NCBI RefSeq assembly: GCF_004331435.1
Contig: NZ_SJKA01000008.1
Coordinates: 124,001 to 188,000, forward strand
Source: Kribbella sindirgiensis
GTDB lineage: Bacteria; Actinomycetota; Actinomycetes; Propionibacteriales; Kribbellaceae
DNA: 64,000 nt
Direction of reading: 5' to 3'
Both the position numbers and the translations under genes were made by a program. Position 1 is the stretch's first letter; each line of letters begins with the position of its first letter. Shown here one piece after another: positions 27,703 through 36,376 of this stretch. Below the pieces are notes generated by a model. It saw only the letters and a program-made list of their open reading frames with translations. It was not told where the DNA came from and ran no database searches.

Positions 27703-28152
27703 GTGCCCGAGCAAGCCAGCCTGGACGACACCGACCGCGCGATCCTCGACCTGCTCCGCGACAACGCCCGCCGGCCCCTCCGCGAGATAGCGACCGCGGT
27801 CGGCCTGACCGTCGCGCCGGTCCAGCGACGGATCACCCGGCTGGAGAAGCTCGGCGTGATCGAGCGCTACACCGTCCAGATCAACCACGGCCGCATCGCC
27901 GGCGGCATCGAAGCAATGACCGAACTCCACTTCGCCGACGACCTGGACCTCGCCCAGATCATGGAGTTCGTAGCCCAGGTCCCCGAGGTCAAAGAGGTCC
28001 TCACCCTCGCCGGCGACCCCGACGCCCTGATCCGAATCCAGGTGGAAGGCGTAGAAGACCTCCGCCGAGTAGTCAGCTCGCTCCGCTCCACCAAAGCCAT
28101 CGCCAGCACCAAAACACTGGTAGTCCTAGAACAATGGACCCGCCGCGGCTGA
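27703..28152 (+). CDS. Lrp/AsnC-family regulator
   Basis: A 149-residue Lrp/AsnC protein: N-terminal HTH (LDDTDRAILDLLRDNARRPL, then VAPVQRRITRLEKLGVIERY) and a RAM ligand domain (VPEVKEVLTLAGDPDALIRI). The GTG at 27703 is the first reasonable start. It is divergent from the indolepyruvate oxidoreductase gene and likely activates or represses it in response to an amino acid, probably aromatic or branched. The adjoining leader (27546-27702) contains no strong palindrome. Confidence 0.9.
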   Translation: MPEQASLDDTDRAILDLLRDNARRPLREIATAVGLTVAPVQRRITRLEKLGVIERYTVQINHGRIAGGIEAMTELHFADDLDLAQIMEFVAQVPEVKEVLTLAGDPDALIRIQVEGVEDLRRVVSSLRSTKAIASTKTLVVLEQWTRRG

Positions 28153-28250
28153 GAAGCTTCAGGCGCGCCTCCCCGATCGCCGCGTCGCCCGCACGCCCAA
28201 CGCCCGGTTCCGATCGCGGCCACGGAACCCCGATCATCCATGGGTCCGCG

Positions 28251-28583
28251 TCAGATGTTCTCTGCGAGGTGCTTGATAGTCGCGAGGCGGCGGTCCCATT
28301 CGGTGCCGATGGCATCGAGGCGGCGAGCCATGGCGCTCAGCTCGGTCCCGATCACCCGGTACCGCACCTCGCGTCCGGCTTGCACGGTCTCCACGAGGCC
28401 GACCTCGTGCAGCACAGCAAGGTGCTTGGCGATGGCTTGCCGGGTCACGGGCAGGCGCCGGGCGAGGGCGGACGCCGAGGCGTCGCCCTCGCCGAGGGTC
28501 GTCAGGATGCTCCACCGAGTCTCGTCGGCGAGTGCGCTGCACATGGCGACCACGGTCCCGTCCGGCAGTGCTCCGCTGCTCAT
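28251..28583 (-). CDS. ArsR-family regulator paired with an AHSA1 protein
   Basis: A 110-residue ArsR-type winged helix (ADETRWSILTTLGEGDASAS, VTRQAIAKHLAVLHEVGLV, wing GREVRYRVI). It has no cysteine or histidine metal site like the other ArsR proteins of this window, which fits the non-metal subgroup that accompanies AHSA1/SRPBCC genes. Its ATG overlaps the stop of the AHSA1 gene, and both follow an MFS gene in one operon. Confidence 0.9.
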   Translation of the reverse strand: MSSGALPDGTVVAMCSALADETRWSILTTLGEGDASASALARRLPVTRQAIAKHLAVLHEVGLVETVQAGREVRYRVIGTELSAMARRLDAIGTEWDRRLATIKHLAENI

Positions 28584-29071
28584 GCGTCGCGCTCGAGCAG
28601 GGCGACGAGTTTGTCGAGCTCGGCGTCCCAGCCGCCACGGTGGTCGGCCATGAACTGCGCCGGGTCGCTGGTTTGGTCGAAGCCGGTCTCGACGACGGTG
28701 AGCTGGGTGCCGCCGGGGACCTTCTCGAGCGTGAAGGTGAAGACCGTCGAGCGCTGTTCGTCGACTGTCTCCGGCAGCGGGTCTTCCTCATTCCACCAGC
28801 GGTAGGACACCGTCGTCTGCGGGTCGAAGGTCTCGACCCGGATCGGCACCCGGCGCTCACCCGGCCAGCCGATCGTGCCGAGCGCGCCGACGCCGGCGCC
28901 GGCGCCGGTGAGGGTGAGCTGGCCGAACCACTGCGAGATCAGCTCGGGTTCGGTGACGGTGCGCCAGACCTTCTCCGGGGCCGCGCTGATGTGGATCGTG
29001 CGTCGCACGCTGAAGGTCTCGGCGTCGATCACGGCTGCCGGGTTGTGCGTGTTCTCCATGGGGTTTTCCAT
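28580..29071 (-). CDS. SRPBCC/AHSA1-family protein
   Basis: A 163-residue START-like fold protein: FSVRRTIHISAAPEKVWRTV at the start of the domain, ELISQWFG, and the C-terminal helix with WDAELDKLVALLERD. AHSA1-like proteins bind small hydrophobic ligands or chaperone partners. ATGs at 29071 and 29059 are both possible. It lies 17 bases after the MFS gene and overlaps the ArsR gene, making a three-gene operon (MFS, AHSA1, ArsR). Confidence 0.88.
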   Translation of the reverse strand: MENPMENTHNPAAVIDAETFSVRRTIHISAAPEKVWRTVTEPELISQWFGQLTLTGAGAGVGALGTIGWPGERRVPIRVETFDPQTTVSYRWWNEEDPLPETVDEQRSTVFTFTLEKVPGGTQLTVVETGFDQTSDPAQFMADHRGGWDAELDKLVALLERDA

Positions 29072-29088
29072 TCTCTTGTGGGCGGTTG

Positions 29089-30321
29089 TCAGTGGTCCAT
29101 GGCGGGTTCAGGTTGCCGGGACACGGCCGTCTGCGACGAGACGGCAGGGCGCAGGGACCGACTGGCGATCGCGGCGGCGATGGATACGGTGGCGAGGATC
29201 ACGGCCGTGACGAGCGCTGCGGGGATGCCGCCGATGTCGATCGCCTGCCCTCCGGAGAAGGCGCCGATGGCGTCGCCGAGGTTCCCGGCCGAGGCGGGCA
29301 GGGCGGCGGCGAGGATGGCACCGGGGCCGGCGAGGTGCTCGACGCGATGCTGCCAGGGGCTCGTGACGCCTGCACCGCACATGCCGAGACCGAGCAGCGC
29401 GATCACTGCGACCACCGGGTTCGCTCCCCAGAACACCATCGCGATGAGCGATGCGGCGACGAAGATGGCGCCGAGGATCAGGGCGCGTGGGGCTCCGGCG
29501 TCGGCGAACCTGCCACCGCCGAACGATCCGACCGCGGCGGCGATCCCGAAGCCCATCAGGCATACCCCGATCCACGGCCCGGAGATGCCGGCCACACCTT
29601 CCATGAAGGGCACAAGGTAGGTCTGCGCCGCCGAGGAGCCGGCGAACAGGAGGACGCCGACGCCGAGCACCGCCAGCACGCGCGGGGCGAACGCGAACCG
29701 CAGCTGGCCCATCATTCCGACCTCGCTCTCGGCCGGCACAGGGGGCACCACGAACAGGGCGAGCAGGAGCGCGACGGCGGCTGCCAGGACGACGGCGCCG
29801 AACGACACCCGCCAGCCGACGGCATCGCCGAGCATCCGGCCCAGCGGCATCCCCACCGCGCCGGAGACGGCGAACCCGGAGATCACCACCGCCATCGCGC
29901 GCCCGGTCAGCTCCCGGGGCACGATCGAGGTCGCCGTGGTGATCGCCGCCGCGATGAACAGCCCCTCCGCCGCGCCGATCACCAGCCGGGCGGCGATGAA
30001 AGTCTCCAGGCCGGCGCCGAGGGCGGGCAGCAGATTCAGCCCGGTGAACACGGCGAGCGCGGCCAGCAGCACCGGCCGCCGGCCCAGTCGGGCGGTGAGG
30101 AACGTCAGCAGCGGCCCGCCGATCGCGATCCCGAGCGCATTCGCCGACACCAGTGCACCGACCGCCGAGAGCGGGACGGCCAGGTCCGCGGCCATCAGGT
30201 CGAGCATGCCCGCCACGAGCATCTCGGCGCATCCCATCACGAACGTTCCCGTGAACAACACGCCCAGGATGATCGCCGTTCGCGAACGACCTGCTCCGGA
30301 ACGACTCCCTCGATCAGGCAT
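29089..30321 (-). CDS. MFS drug-efflux-type transporter
   Basis: A 410-residue DHA1-type major facilitator (twelve helices; loop motif TARLGRRPVLLAAL after TM2; ALGIAIGGPLLTFLT). It resembles the CmlR/AraJ branch of efflux pumps. GGAGG lies five bases before its ATG at 30321. Two copies of a TGCAACC/GGTTGCA palindrome lie in its promoter region, so it is probably repressor-controlled. It is followed by AHSA1 and ArsR genes. Confidence 0.88.
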   Translation of the reverse strand: MPDRGSRSGAGRSRTAIILGVLFTGTFVMGCAEMLVAGMLDLMAADLAVPLSAVGALVSANALGIAIGGPLLTFLTARLGRRPVLLAALAVFTGLNLLPALGAGLETFIAARLVIGAAEGLFIAAAITTATSIVPRELTGRAMAVVISGFAVSGAVGMPLGRMLGDAVGWRVSFGAVVLAAAVALLLALFVVPPVPAESEVGMMGQLRFAFAPRVLAVLGVGVLLFAGSSAAQTYLVPFMEGVAGISGPWIGVCLMGFGIAAAVGSFGGGRFADAGAPRALILGAIFVAASLIAMVFWGANPVVAVIALLGLGMCGAGVTSPWQHRVEHLAGPGAILAAALPASAGNLGDAIGAFSGGQAIDIGGIPAALVTAVILATVSIAAAIASRSLRPAVSSQTAVSRQPEPAMDH

Positions 30322-30336
30322 CAGAACCTCCAACAA

Positions 30337-30358
30337 CCTGCAACCCTTTGGTTGCAGG
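30337..30358. promoter_or_regulatory. operator-like palindrome 1 upstream of MFS gene
   Basis: CCTGCAACC-cttt-GGTTGCAGG: perfect nine-base arms, 16 bases before the MFS start codon. The spacing from copy 2 is 46 bases. The binding protein is unknown; the operon's own ArsR protein is one candidate. Confidence 0.65.
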
Positions 30359-30382
30359 CAAGCCTGACAGATCTCCCGCCAA

Positions 30383-30404
30383 CCTGCAACCCCATGGCTG
30401 CAAT
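30383..30404. promoter_or_regulatory. operator-like palindrome 2 upstream of MFS gene
   Basis: CCTGCAACC-ccat-GGCTGCAAT: same left arm and spacer length as copy 1, with two mismatches in the right arm. The rest of the gene-free stretch 30322-30715 holds this repeat pair, the hairpin at 30615-30649 and no convincing gene. Confidence 0.55.
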
Positions 30405-30614
30405 AGCGTCCTGGGTTGACTTCTGCACACGCGCGCGACGGCGCGCAACAAGCAGGCACCAGCCGGCCAGGACGATCCGGTGCAGCGCACGTAGCAGGTG
30501 CGTGAGGGACCGGGTGCGTACCACCTCGGGCAGGTAGCGAGAGTACGTTGCCCTCGGCGCGCCTGGTACCGGTGGAGGAGTCCGCGGTCCCATCTGCTTC
30601 AGCTTTATGCCCGA

Positions 30615-30649
30615 AAGACGGTCCCGACTGCTGGCGTCGGGACCGTCTT
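30615..30649 (-). terminator. terminator hairpin after the lyase operon
   Basis: AAGACGGTCCCGAC (30615-30628) and GTCGGGACCGTCTT (30636-30649) form a perfect 14-base-pair stem with a seven-base loop, 67 bases beyond the stop of the leftward heparin-lyase-like gene. On the minus strand the stem ends in CTTTC. It probably ends the long leftward polysaccharide operon. Confidence 0.7.
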
Positions 30650-30715
30650 CGTCGCGCACGAGCTCCGAAACGTCACCAGAGGCCGCCACATATCACCGAA
30701 CACGTATCAGGGCAG

Positions 30716-31690
30716 TCAACCGCGGTTGTAGGGCTGGACCGCCGTCTTGGTGGCGCCGATCCTCAGGTTCCGGAAGTCGGAGCGGAACGTCGCGCCCGGC
30801 TGGTAGTCCTTGTACATACCGAACTTGATCCTGAACTCGTTCTTGAAGGAGTCGTCCTTGCACTTGGAGCGCGTCGCGTAGCCGAAGTACTCCTCGCGCT
30901 CGAAAAGCTTCTCCTCGACGGTGGTCGGTCCCTTGTGCCAGACCGCGATACGCCCCTTGGGCGCGCCGTCGTGGTAGGGCTCCACGTTGTACTTGATGAC
31001 GAAGGAGTGCCACTCGTTGGCACCGATGCTCTTGGTCGCCATCGAGATGTCGTAGTTCGTGTCGGGGTCCTCGCCCCGGCGCACGAACTGGAGGTTGTGC
31101 CCGTTGCCGGCACCGGACTGGATCCGCACGCCGCCGATCGGGTTGGCGGTGCACTGCCACAGCTGCAGCACGTACGCCCCGCTGCCCGTCACGTCGTCGA
31201 CGCCCTCGGGGATGCGTACGTCGAACCCGACCCACACGTCGGTGTGGAACGGCAGGTCCCACCCCGTCGCCAGCTCCGTGCGGTCCCGGAGGGTATTTCC
31301 GGCAGCGTCCTTCCAGGTGTTCTTGGCGGGATCCTCAACGATGGCGCCTTCGTACTCGAAGTCCTTGTCCGTGCGGAACGTCAACGCCCGTGGGCCATCG
31401 GTCCCGGTGATCTGGGGCGCCTGTCCCGCTCCCTGACACTTCCCTGGAAACCAGCCGGCGCCCTCCCGGAGGTTGCCGCCGGCCCCGAGCGTCGCACTGC
31501 ATGCGCCGGCGTTCTCGATCGTCCAGCTCTCACCCGCGATACCCGCCGAGTAGCTGGGCACCGCGGCTGCTGCCGCGCCGGCGGTTCGTGAGTTCGTCAC
31601 TGCGGCGAACCCGACCGTGGCGCTCAGGGTCAACGCCACGGTGAGAGCCATCGTCTGTCGAGCAAGTCGACCAGGGGCCGAGATCTGCAT
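30716..31690 (-). CDS. secreted polysaccharide lyase, heparin-lyase-I-like
   Basis: A 324-residue exported protein. The N-terminus is a signal peptide (basic start, hydrophobic MALTVALTLSATVGFAA, Ala-rich cleavage region). The remainder is a beta-jelly-roll lyase of the PF14099 type: DRTELATGWDLPFHTDVWVG, FDVRIPEG, ANEWHSFVIKYNVEPYHDG and KFGMYKDYQPGATFRSDFRN. Family members cleave uronic-acid-containing glycans by beta-elimination. The ATG at 31690 is chosen because AAGGAG is eight bases upstream; a GTG at 31699 overlaps the preceding stop. Last gene of the leftward ABC/lyase operon. Confidence 0.85.
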   Translation of the reverse strand: MQISAPGRLARQTMALTVALTLSATVGFAAVTNSRTAGAAAAAVPSYSAGIAGESWTIENAGACSATLGAGGNLREGAGWFPGKCQGAGQAPQITGTDGPRALTFRTDKDFEYEGAIVEDPAKNTWKDAAGNTLRDRTELATGWDLPFHTDVWVGFDVRIPEGVDDVTGSGAYVLQLWQCTANPIGGVRIQSGAGNGHNLQFVRRGEDPDTNYDISMATKSIGANEWHSFVIKYNVEPYHDGAPKGRIAVWHKGPTTVEEKLFEREEYFGYATRSKCKDDSFKNEFRIKFGMYKDYQPGATFRSDFRNLRIGATKTAVQPYNRG

Positions 31691-31695
31691 CTGTG

Positions 31696-32781
31696 TCACT
31701 CCTTACCGGTCGGGATGTGTTCCATGGCTGGTTCCATGGCTGCGGTGGCCGGGATCTCGGGGTCGGGTAGATCCTGCCTTCGCAAGGTTTCCGCGAACGC
31801 TTTGAGGCCTGGCGTCTGGTAGACGGCGGCGGCTTCGTCGGCGAGCCACAGAGCGGTTCGGTCGAGATCCGAGGGCTGCCGGGGCCAGATCCAGCGGCGG
31901 TCGTCGTTCGCGTGGCCGGCCCAGAAGTGGAACGCGTCGCGGAGACTGCCGTAGCCGGGTTCGGCGGGCGCGTTCCAGAGGTCGCGGCCTTCGGCGGCTG
32001 CGACTCGACAGCACACGGCGAAGGCTCGGAGACAGTAGATGGTGTAGAGCAACGAGTCGGGACGAGCCAGTTCTCTCGGGAGCGAGCCGCCGGTAGCGAT
32101 GTGGCGCAGCCGGATGCCGAACCGATCGAGGATCTCGGTGAGCGCGGTCCGATCACCGACGAACTGCAGATAGCGCAGTACCTGCGCGTCCCACCACACT
32201 CCGTGGTTGTTGGTCATCAGTTCTTCCTGCCGGCCGAGTTCGCTCGACCGCATCCAGTTGGCCAACTCGGCGAACCAGTCCTGCAGGAGCGGGAGACCTT
32301 CGGCGAATCGGCCGGCCCTCACCAGCAGGTCGACGTGATCCAGGAGGTCGGTCAGGAGCGTCGCCTCGATCTGCCCGATCGCCGCACCGTCGTGCCGGCC
32401 CGGCAGCGCGGCCGCGTGAGCGAAGTTGGGGCGCATCGCGGTCGCCGGGTCCAGGAACCAGCGTTCGAGACGTGCCACCGCGGCGTCGGCGTAGCGCGCC
32501 TCGCCGGTCAGGACGTGGGCCTGCACCAGGGTGTTGACGGCCGCGGCCGTTTGCCGGAACCGCCGTTTGTCGTAGCGATCGCTCCACGCATCGGGGTTCC
32601 GCCGGCCGTCGACCCTGATGTACGGCAGACCGTCGGCTGTCTCCGGATTCGGCCAGGAGTAGTTGCCGACCGAGTAGTAGTCGTGGGCGTCTCCGGCCCA
32701 GTCCGACGGCTCCCGGTCGAGGATGGAATACGGCCGGCCGGCCAGGAACTCGTCGGCCCGGGTCACCAGCTGACGTCTCAC
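31696..32781 (-). CDS. alginate-lyase-family protein
   Basis: A 361-residue all-alpha protein of the alginate lyase (PF05426) type: YSWPNPETADGLPYIRVDG, the catalytic-region TNNHGVWWDAQVLRYLQF, and WIWPRQPSDLDRTALWLAD. It has no signal peptide and so probably acts on imported oligosaccharides in the cytoplasm. The GTG at 32781 overlaps the stop of the solute-binding-protein gene (GTGA). The true substrate may be any uronic-acid oligomer; alginate itself is only the family name. Confidence 0.85.
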   Translation of the reverse strand: MRRQLVTRADEFLAGRPYSILDREPSDWAGDAHDYYSVGNYSWPNPETADGLPYIRVDGRRNPDAWSDRYDKRRFRQTAAAVNTLVQAHVLTGEARYADAAVARLERWFLDPATAMRPNFAHAAALPGRHDGAAIGQIEATLLTDLLDHVDLLVRAGRFAEGLPLLQDWFAELANWMRSSELGRQEELMTNNHGVWWDAQVLRYLQFVGDRTALTEILDRFGIRLRHIATGGSLPRELARPDSLLYTIYCLRAFAVCCRVAAAEGRDLWNAPAEPGYGSLRDAFHFWAGHANDDRRWIWPRQPSDLDRTALWLADEAAAVYQTPGLKAFAETLRRQDLPDPEIPATAAMEPAMEHIPTGKE

Positions 32782-34406
32782 TTGGGTCCCGCCTCCGAGA
32801 AGGCCTGCTCGAACTCGGCCCGGATCTTGTCGCCGCCGCCGTTGCGCCACTTGGTCACGGCCGCCTTCCAGCTCGACACGGGTGCACGTCCGGCCAAGAT
32901 GCCGTTCCGCGTATCGGTCAGGTCCTTGCCCAGCTGCAGGCCCTTGGCGGCATCGGTCTCGGAGTACAGGCCCTGGGTCGGATCAGGGGCGAGAATCGGC
33001 AGCGCGGCCTCCTGGTAGTCGAAGCGGGCCTGGGCGACATCGCGCCGGCCCGGGTCGTAGATGGCCAGGGTCGGGCCGGCGACGTACCCGAACGGCACCA
33101 GCCGCAGATTCTGGCCACGCGAGTTCACGATCGGGTCCTTGCCCTCGAACCTGAACGTCTGGCCCTCGATCCCGAAGTTCCGCAGGAGGTACTCCGACGA
33201 CCCGAACGGCGCGGCGAGCCAATCGAGGACCCGGAGCACCTCGCGGACCCGGTCCGGGTCGGCCTGGGTGACGGCGGTGAACGCCTGAGCCGCACTCCCC
33301 CGAGGGTGCACGGGCTTGCTCGCCGCGTCGTACCCGAACATCGGAAGAGACCCGAGCTTGAAGCCCGGCACCTCGGCTCCCCACATCTCGTACTTGCTCC
33401 AGCCGGCGTACCCGCCGAAGACGATCGGGGTGGTCCCGTTGGTGAACCAGTCGTTGCGTTGGTTGTTGGACGCCACCAGGCCGTCCGGATGGAAGACGCC
33501 GGCGTCGGCCAGTTCGCGGGTGTCGGCCAGCGCCTTCTCGTACTGCTCGAGTTCGATGTTGGAGGTGAATTTCCCGCCGTCCTCGCTCCAGCTGCCCGGG
33601 ATGCCCAGGGAAGCGGCGATCATGGTCAGGGTGCTGCCCGGATCGCCGCAGGCCCAGCGGGACTTGCGCTCGTTGGTCAGCCCTTTCAGCAATGCCTTGA
33701 ACTCTCCGATGTCCTTCGGCTGCGCGGGCAGTCCGGTACCGGCGACAAGGTCGGCGCGGATCCAGGCGACCGACGGGATCGGCACCCGGGCGATCGGTAC
33801 TCCCCACAGGGCGTTGCCGTACACGGTCTTGCGCCACGCGTCGGTGGACAGACCCGCCAGGTTCGGATAGTCCTTGACGGCATCGCCCGACAGGTACTCG
33901 GTCAAGTCGGTGAACTTTGCCTTCAGCAACGCCGGCAACTGCTGCACCGAGCCGTAGATCGACACCACGTCGGGCAGGTCTCCGCCGGCCACGGTCGTCG
34001 CGAACCGTTGAGCGTAGTCAGCTGCCGGCGCGTACGTGATGTCGAGCTTTCCACCGAGTCGCTTGTCGACCTCCTGCCACAGCGGATTGTCGGACTTGCC
34101 AGGCGCCACCGGGTCGAAGGTGTAGGTGAGGGCGGAGATCTGGCCACCCGAGAGCGGAGGCTTGCTGACTGACGCGACGGGATTCGGCGGGTATTCGAAG
34201 TACCCGCTCATGCCGAGCGGACTCGCGCTCTTCAGCGCGGGTTCGGCGTTCCCGGCCTGGGCGAACGTCGGGAGAATGTCCGCTCCGATTCGGCCGGAGG
34301 TTCCCGTCGTCGTCTTGGCGGAGCAGCCGAGAGCTGATCCGGCGGCGCCGGCAACGGCCGCCGCAGACAGCCCTTTGAGCAACGTACGGCGCGAAAGCGC
34401 ATCCAT
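32778..34406 (-). CDS. sugar ABC transporter solute-binding lipoprotein
   Basis: A 542-residue binding protein with a twin-arginine leader (SRRTLLKGLSAAAVAGAAGS) and lipobox ending in LGC, so it is exported, possibly by Tat, and lipid-anchored. The body is a type-I extracellular binding protein of the large LplA/YtcQ class, which serves uronate oligosaccharide importers (DVVSIYGSVQQLPALLK, GVPIARVPIPSVAWIRADL, DPIVNSRGQN). The ATG follows GAGGAGGGACC. It is cotranscribed with two permeases; no ATPase gene is present, so a shared MsmK-like ATPase is expected. Confidence 0.92.
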   Translation of the reverse strand: MDALSRRTLLKGLSAAAVAGAAGSALGCSAKTTTGTSGRIGADILPTFAQAGNAEPALKSASPLGMSGYFEYPPNPVASVSKPPLSGGQISALTYTFDPVAPGKSDNPLWQEVDKRLGGKLDITYAPAADYAQRFATTVAGGDLPDVVSIYGSVQQLPALLKAKFTDLTEYLSGDAVKDYPNLAGLSTDAWRKTVYGNALWGVPIARVPIPSVAWIRADLVAGTGLPAQPKDIGEFKALLKGLTNERKSRWACGDPGSTLTMIAASLGIPGSWSEDGGKFTSNIELEQYEKALADTRELADAGVFHPDGLVASNNQRNDWFTNGTTPIVFGGYAGWSKYEMWGAEVPGFKLGSLPMFGYDAASKPVHPRGSAAQAFTAVTQADPDRVREVLRVLDWLAAPFGSSEYLLRNFGIEGQTFRFEGKDPIVNSRGQNLRLVPFGYVAGPTLAIYDPGRRDVAQARFDYQEAALPILAPDPTQGLYSETDAAKGLQLGKDLTDTRNGILAGRAPVSSWKAAVTKWRNGGGDKIRAEFEQAFSEAGPK

Positions 34407-34442
34407 GGTTACGGTCCCTCCTCATGGCGGGCGTCCGGTCGA

Positions 34443-35393
34443 TCAGCCTTTGACGGCGCCGATCAGAAGTCCCTTGCTGAAGTGCTTCTGGATGAACGGG
34501 TAGATGATCAGGATCGGGATGACGGACATGACCAGAATCGCCATCTGGATCGATGCCTGGGGTGGCAGCGACTCAGTCGCCGCCGAGAGCTCGTCCGTCC
34601 CGAGCGGTGTCTGGTTCACGACGAACGTTCGCAGCACCAGCTGCAGCGGCCACTTCTCCGGCGACGGCAGGTAGAGCAGGGCAGAGAAGAACGCGTTCCA
34701 GTAGGCGACGGCGTAGAACAAGCCGACCACCGCGACGACGGCCTTCGAGAGCGGCAGGACGACGGAGGTGAGGATCCGGAGTTCGCCGGCCCCGTCGATC
34801 TTCGCCGACTCGGTCAGCTCACCGGGAAGCTCGAGGAAGAAGGACCGCATCACGATCACGTTGAAGGCATTGACCACCACCGGCAGGATCAACGCCGCCA
34901 GGTTGTCGATCAGGCCGAGCTGCTTGACGATCAGGTACATCGGGATCATGCCCGGATTGAACAAGAGGGTGAACAGCGTCATCAGCAGGATCGGCTTGTG
35001 CAGCAGCGATCCCGGCCGCGACAGGGCGTACGCGAGCATGATGGTGCAGGCCAGCGACAGGACAGTGCCCACAGCGGTGACCACGACCGACACGCTGAGG
35101 GCCCGCGTCACCACTCCTCCCGACAGAACGGCACGGTACGCCGCGAGCGACGGATCGCTGGTGAAGAGGACAAGTCCACCGCGCGCGCTGATGTCGCGTT
35201 GCGGCGCCAGACTCGTCATCACGACGGCGACGAACGGGACGATCACCGCGAGGCAGGCCACGGTCAGCAGTCCACCGCGGGCCGCGGTCGCCCAGTGCGG
35301 TTGCCGCCCCATCCAGGCCGGCCGGTCGTCCGACGCCGGTCGACGGTTGCGCCGAGCCCGGCGTTCCGCGGTCGTCTCCAGTAGTCCGGTCAT
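34443..35393 (-). CDS. carbohydrate ABC transporter permease, YtcP/LplC-like
   Basis: A 316-residue six-helix permease with the EAA-type motif ELTESAKIDGAGELRILTSV facing the ATPase and the ending FIQKHFSKGLLIGAVKG that is hallmark of the LplC/YtcP branch. Its ATG overlaps the stop of the partner permease (ATGA). Confidence 0.93.
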   Translation of the reverse strand: MTGLLETTAERRARRNRRPASDDRPAWMGRQPHWATAARGGLLTVACLAVIVPFVAVVMTSLAPQRDISARGGLVLFTSDPSLAAYRAVLSGGVVTRALSVSVVVTAVGTVLSLACTIMLAYALSRPGSLLHKPILLMTLFTLLFNPGMIPMYLIVKQLGLIDNLAALILPVVVNAFNVIVMRSFFLELPGELTESAKIDGAGELRILTSVVLPLSKAVVAVVGLFYAVAYWNAFFSALLYLPSPEKWPLQLVLRTFVVNQTPLGTDELSAATESLPPQASIQMAILVMSVIPILIIYPFIQKHFSKGLLIGAVKG

Positions 35394-36376
35394 TTCGAGT
35401 ACACCCCCCGCTCCCCCATGGCGTGGGCGAGCCGATTCGCCCCGAGTACGAGAACCACGCCGACGACGCCCTTCACCAGGCCGACCGCGGCCGAGACACC
35501 CCAGTTCCCGCCGATGATCCCGTTGTTGTAGACGTAGGTGTCGAGCACTTCGGAAGCCTGCGCGCCGACCGGACCCTGCTGCAGGAGGATCTGCTCGAAA
35601 CCGACCGTGAGCGAATCACCCAGCCGCAGGATCAGCAGCAGGACGATCACCGGCCGGATCGCGGGCAGCGTCACGTGCCACAGCTGCCGAAGCGGGCCGG
35701 CCCGGTCGATCGCGGCGGCCTCGTACAGGTTCAGGTCGACCTTGGAGAGCGCGGCCAGGAAGATGATGGTCGACCAGCCGGTGTCCTTCCAGATCACCTG
35801 CGACGTGATCAGCAGTTTGAACAGCTCCGGTACGCCGACGATCTGGAAGGTGCCCAGGTTCGCGGAACGCAGCCACTCGTTCAGCATTCCGCCGTTGCCG
35901 AACATCTGCTGGAACAACGCCACGACGATGACCCAGGACAGGAAGTGCGGCAGGTAGAGGATCGACTGCGTCAGCCGCTTGGCTCGTTCGTTCAGCATCG
36001 AGTTGAGGACCAGGGCCAGCGCGATCGGCAACGGGAACACGAACAGCACCTGGACCATCGTGATGACCAAGGTGTTCACGAGCGCGTTCAGGAACTCCGG
36101 GTCACCGTCGAAGATGACCGAGAAGTTGCTCAGGCCAACGAAATCCGATCCGCTGATCCCGAGGAACGGCTGGTAGTCCTGGAAGGCGATCACGTTACCC
36201 AGCAGCGGCAGGTAGTGGAACAGAACCAGGACGATCACGCCTGGTACCGCGAGCACGAGCAGCACCCGGTCCCGATGCCATCGGGCCGCGAGCTGTCCGC
36301 GGACACGTGTCTCGCGGGCGGCAGGCGCAACAGGATCCGCGCCTGCCCTCGGCCGCACCTTGGTCCCCGACGACAT
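35390..36376 (-). CDS. carbohydrate ABC transporter permease, LplB/YteP-like
   Basis: A 328-residue permease: HYLPLLGNVIAFQDYQPFLG near the N-terminus and the EAA-type loop LYEAAAIDRAGPLRQLWHVT. This is the LplB/YteP branch that pairs with LplC-type permeases and large binding proteins. The ATG at 36376 overlaps by one base the stop of the pyruvyl-transferase-family gene (TGATG), so all are translated from one message. Confidence 0.93.
   Translation of the reverse strand: MSSGTKVRPRAGADPVAPAARETRVRGQLAARWHRDRVLLVLAVPGVIVLVLFHYLPLLGNVIAFQDYQPFLGISGSDFVGLSNFSVIFDGDPEFLNALVNTLVITMVQVLFVFPLPIALALVLNSMLNERAKRLTQSILYLPHFLSWVIVVALFQQMFGNGGMLNEWLRSANLGTFQIVGVPELFKLLITSQVIWKDTGWSTIIFLAALSKVDLNLYEAAAIDRAGPLRQLWHVTLPAIRPVIVLLLILRLGDSLTVGFEQILLQQGPVGAQASEVLDTYVYNNGIIGGNWGVSAAVGLVKGVVGVVLVLGANRLAHAMGERGVYSK

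Noticed and set aside
29086-30537. Plus-strand open frame of 483 codons
   Set aside because: Antisense to the MFS gene; Gln/His/Arg-rich composition without structure.
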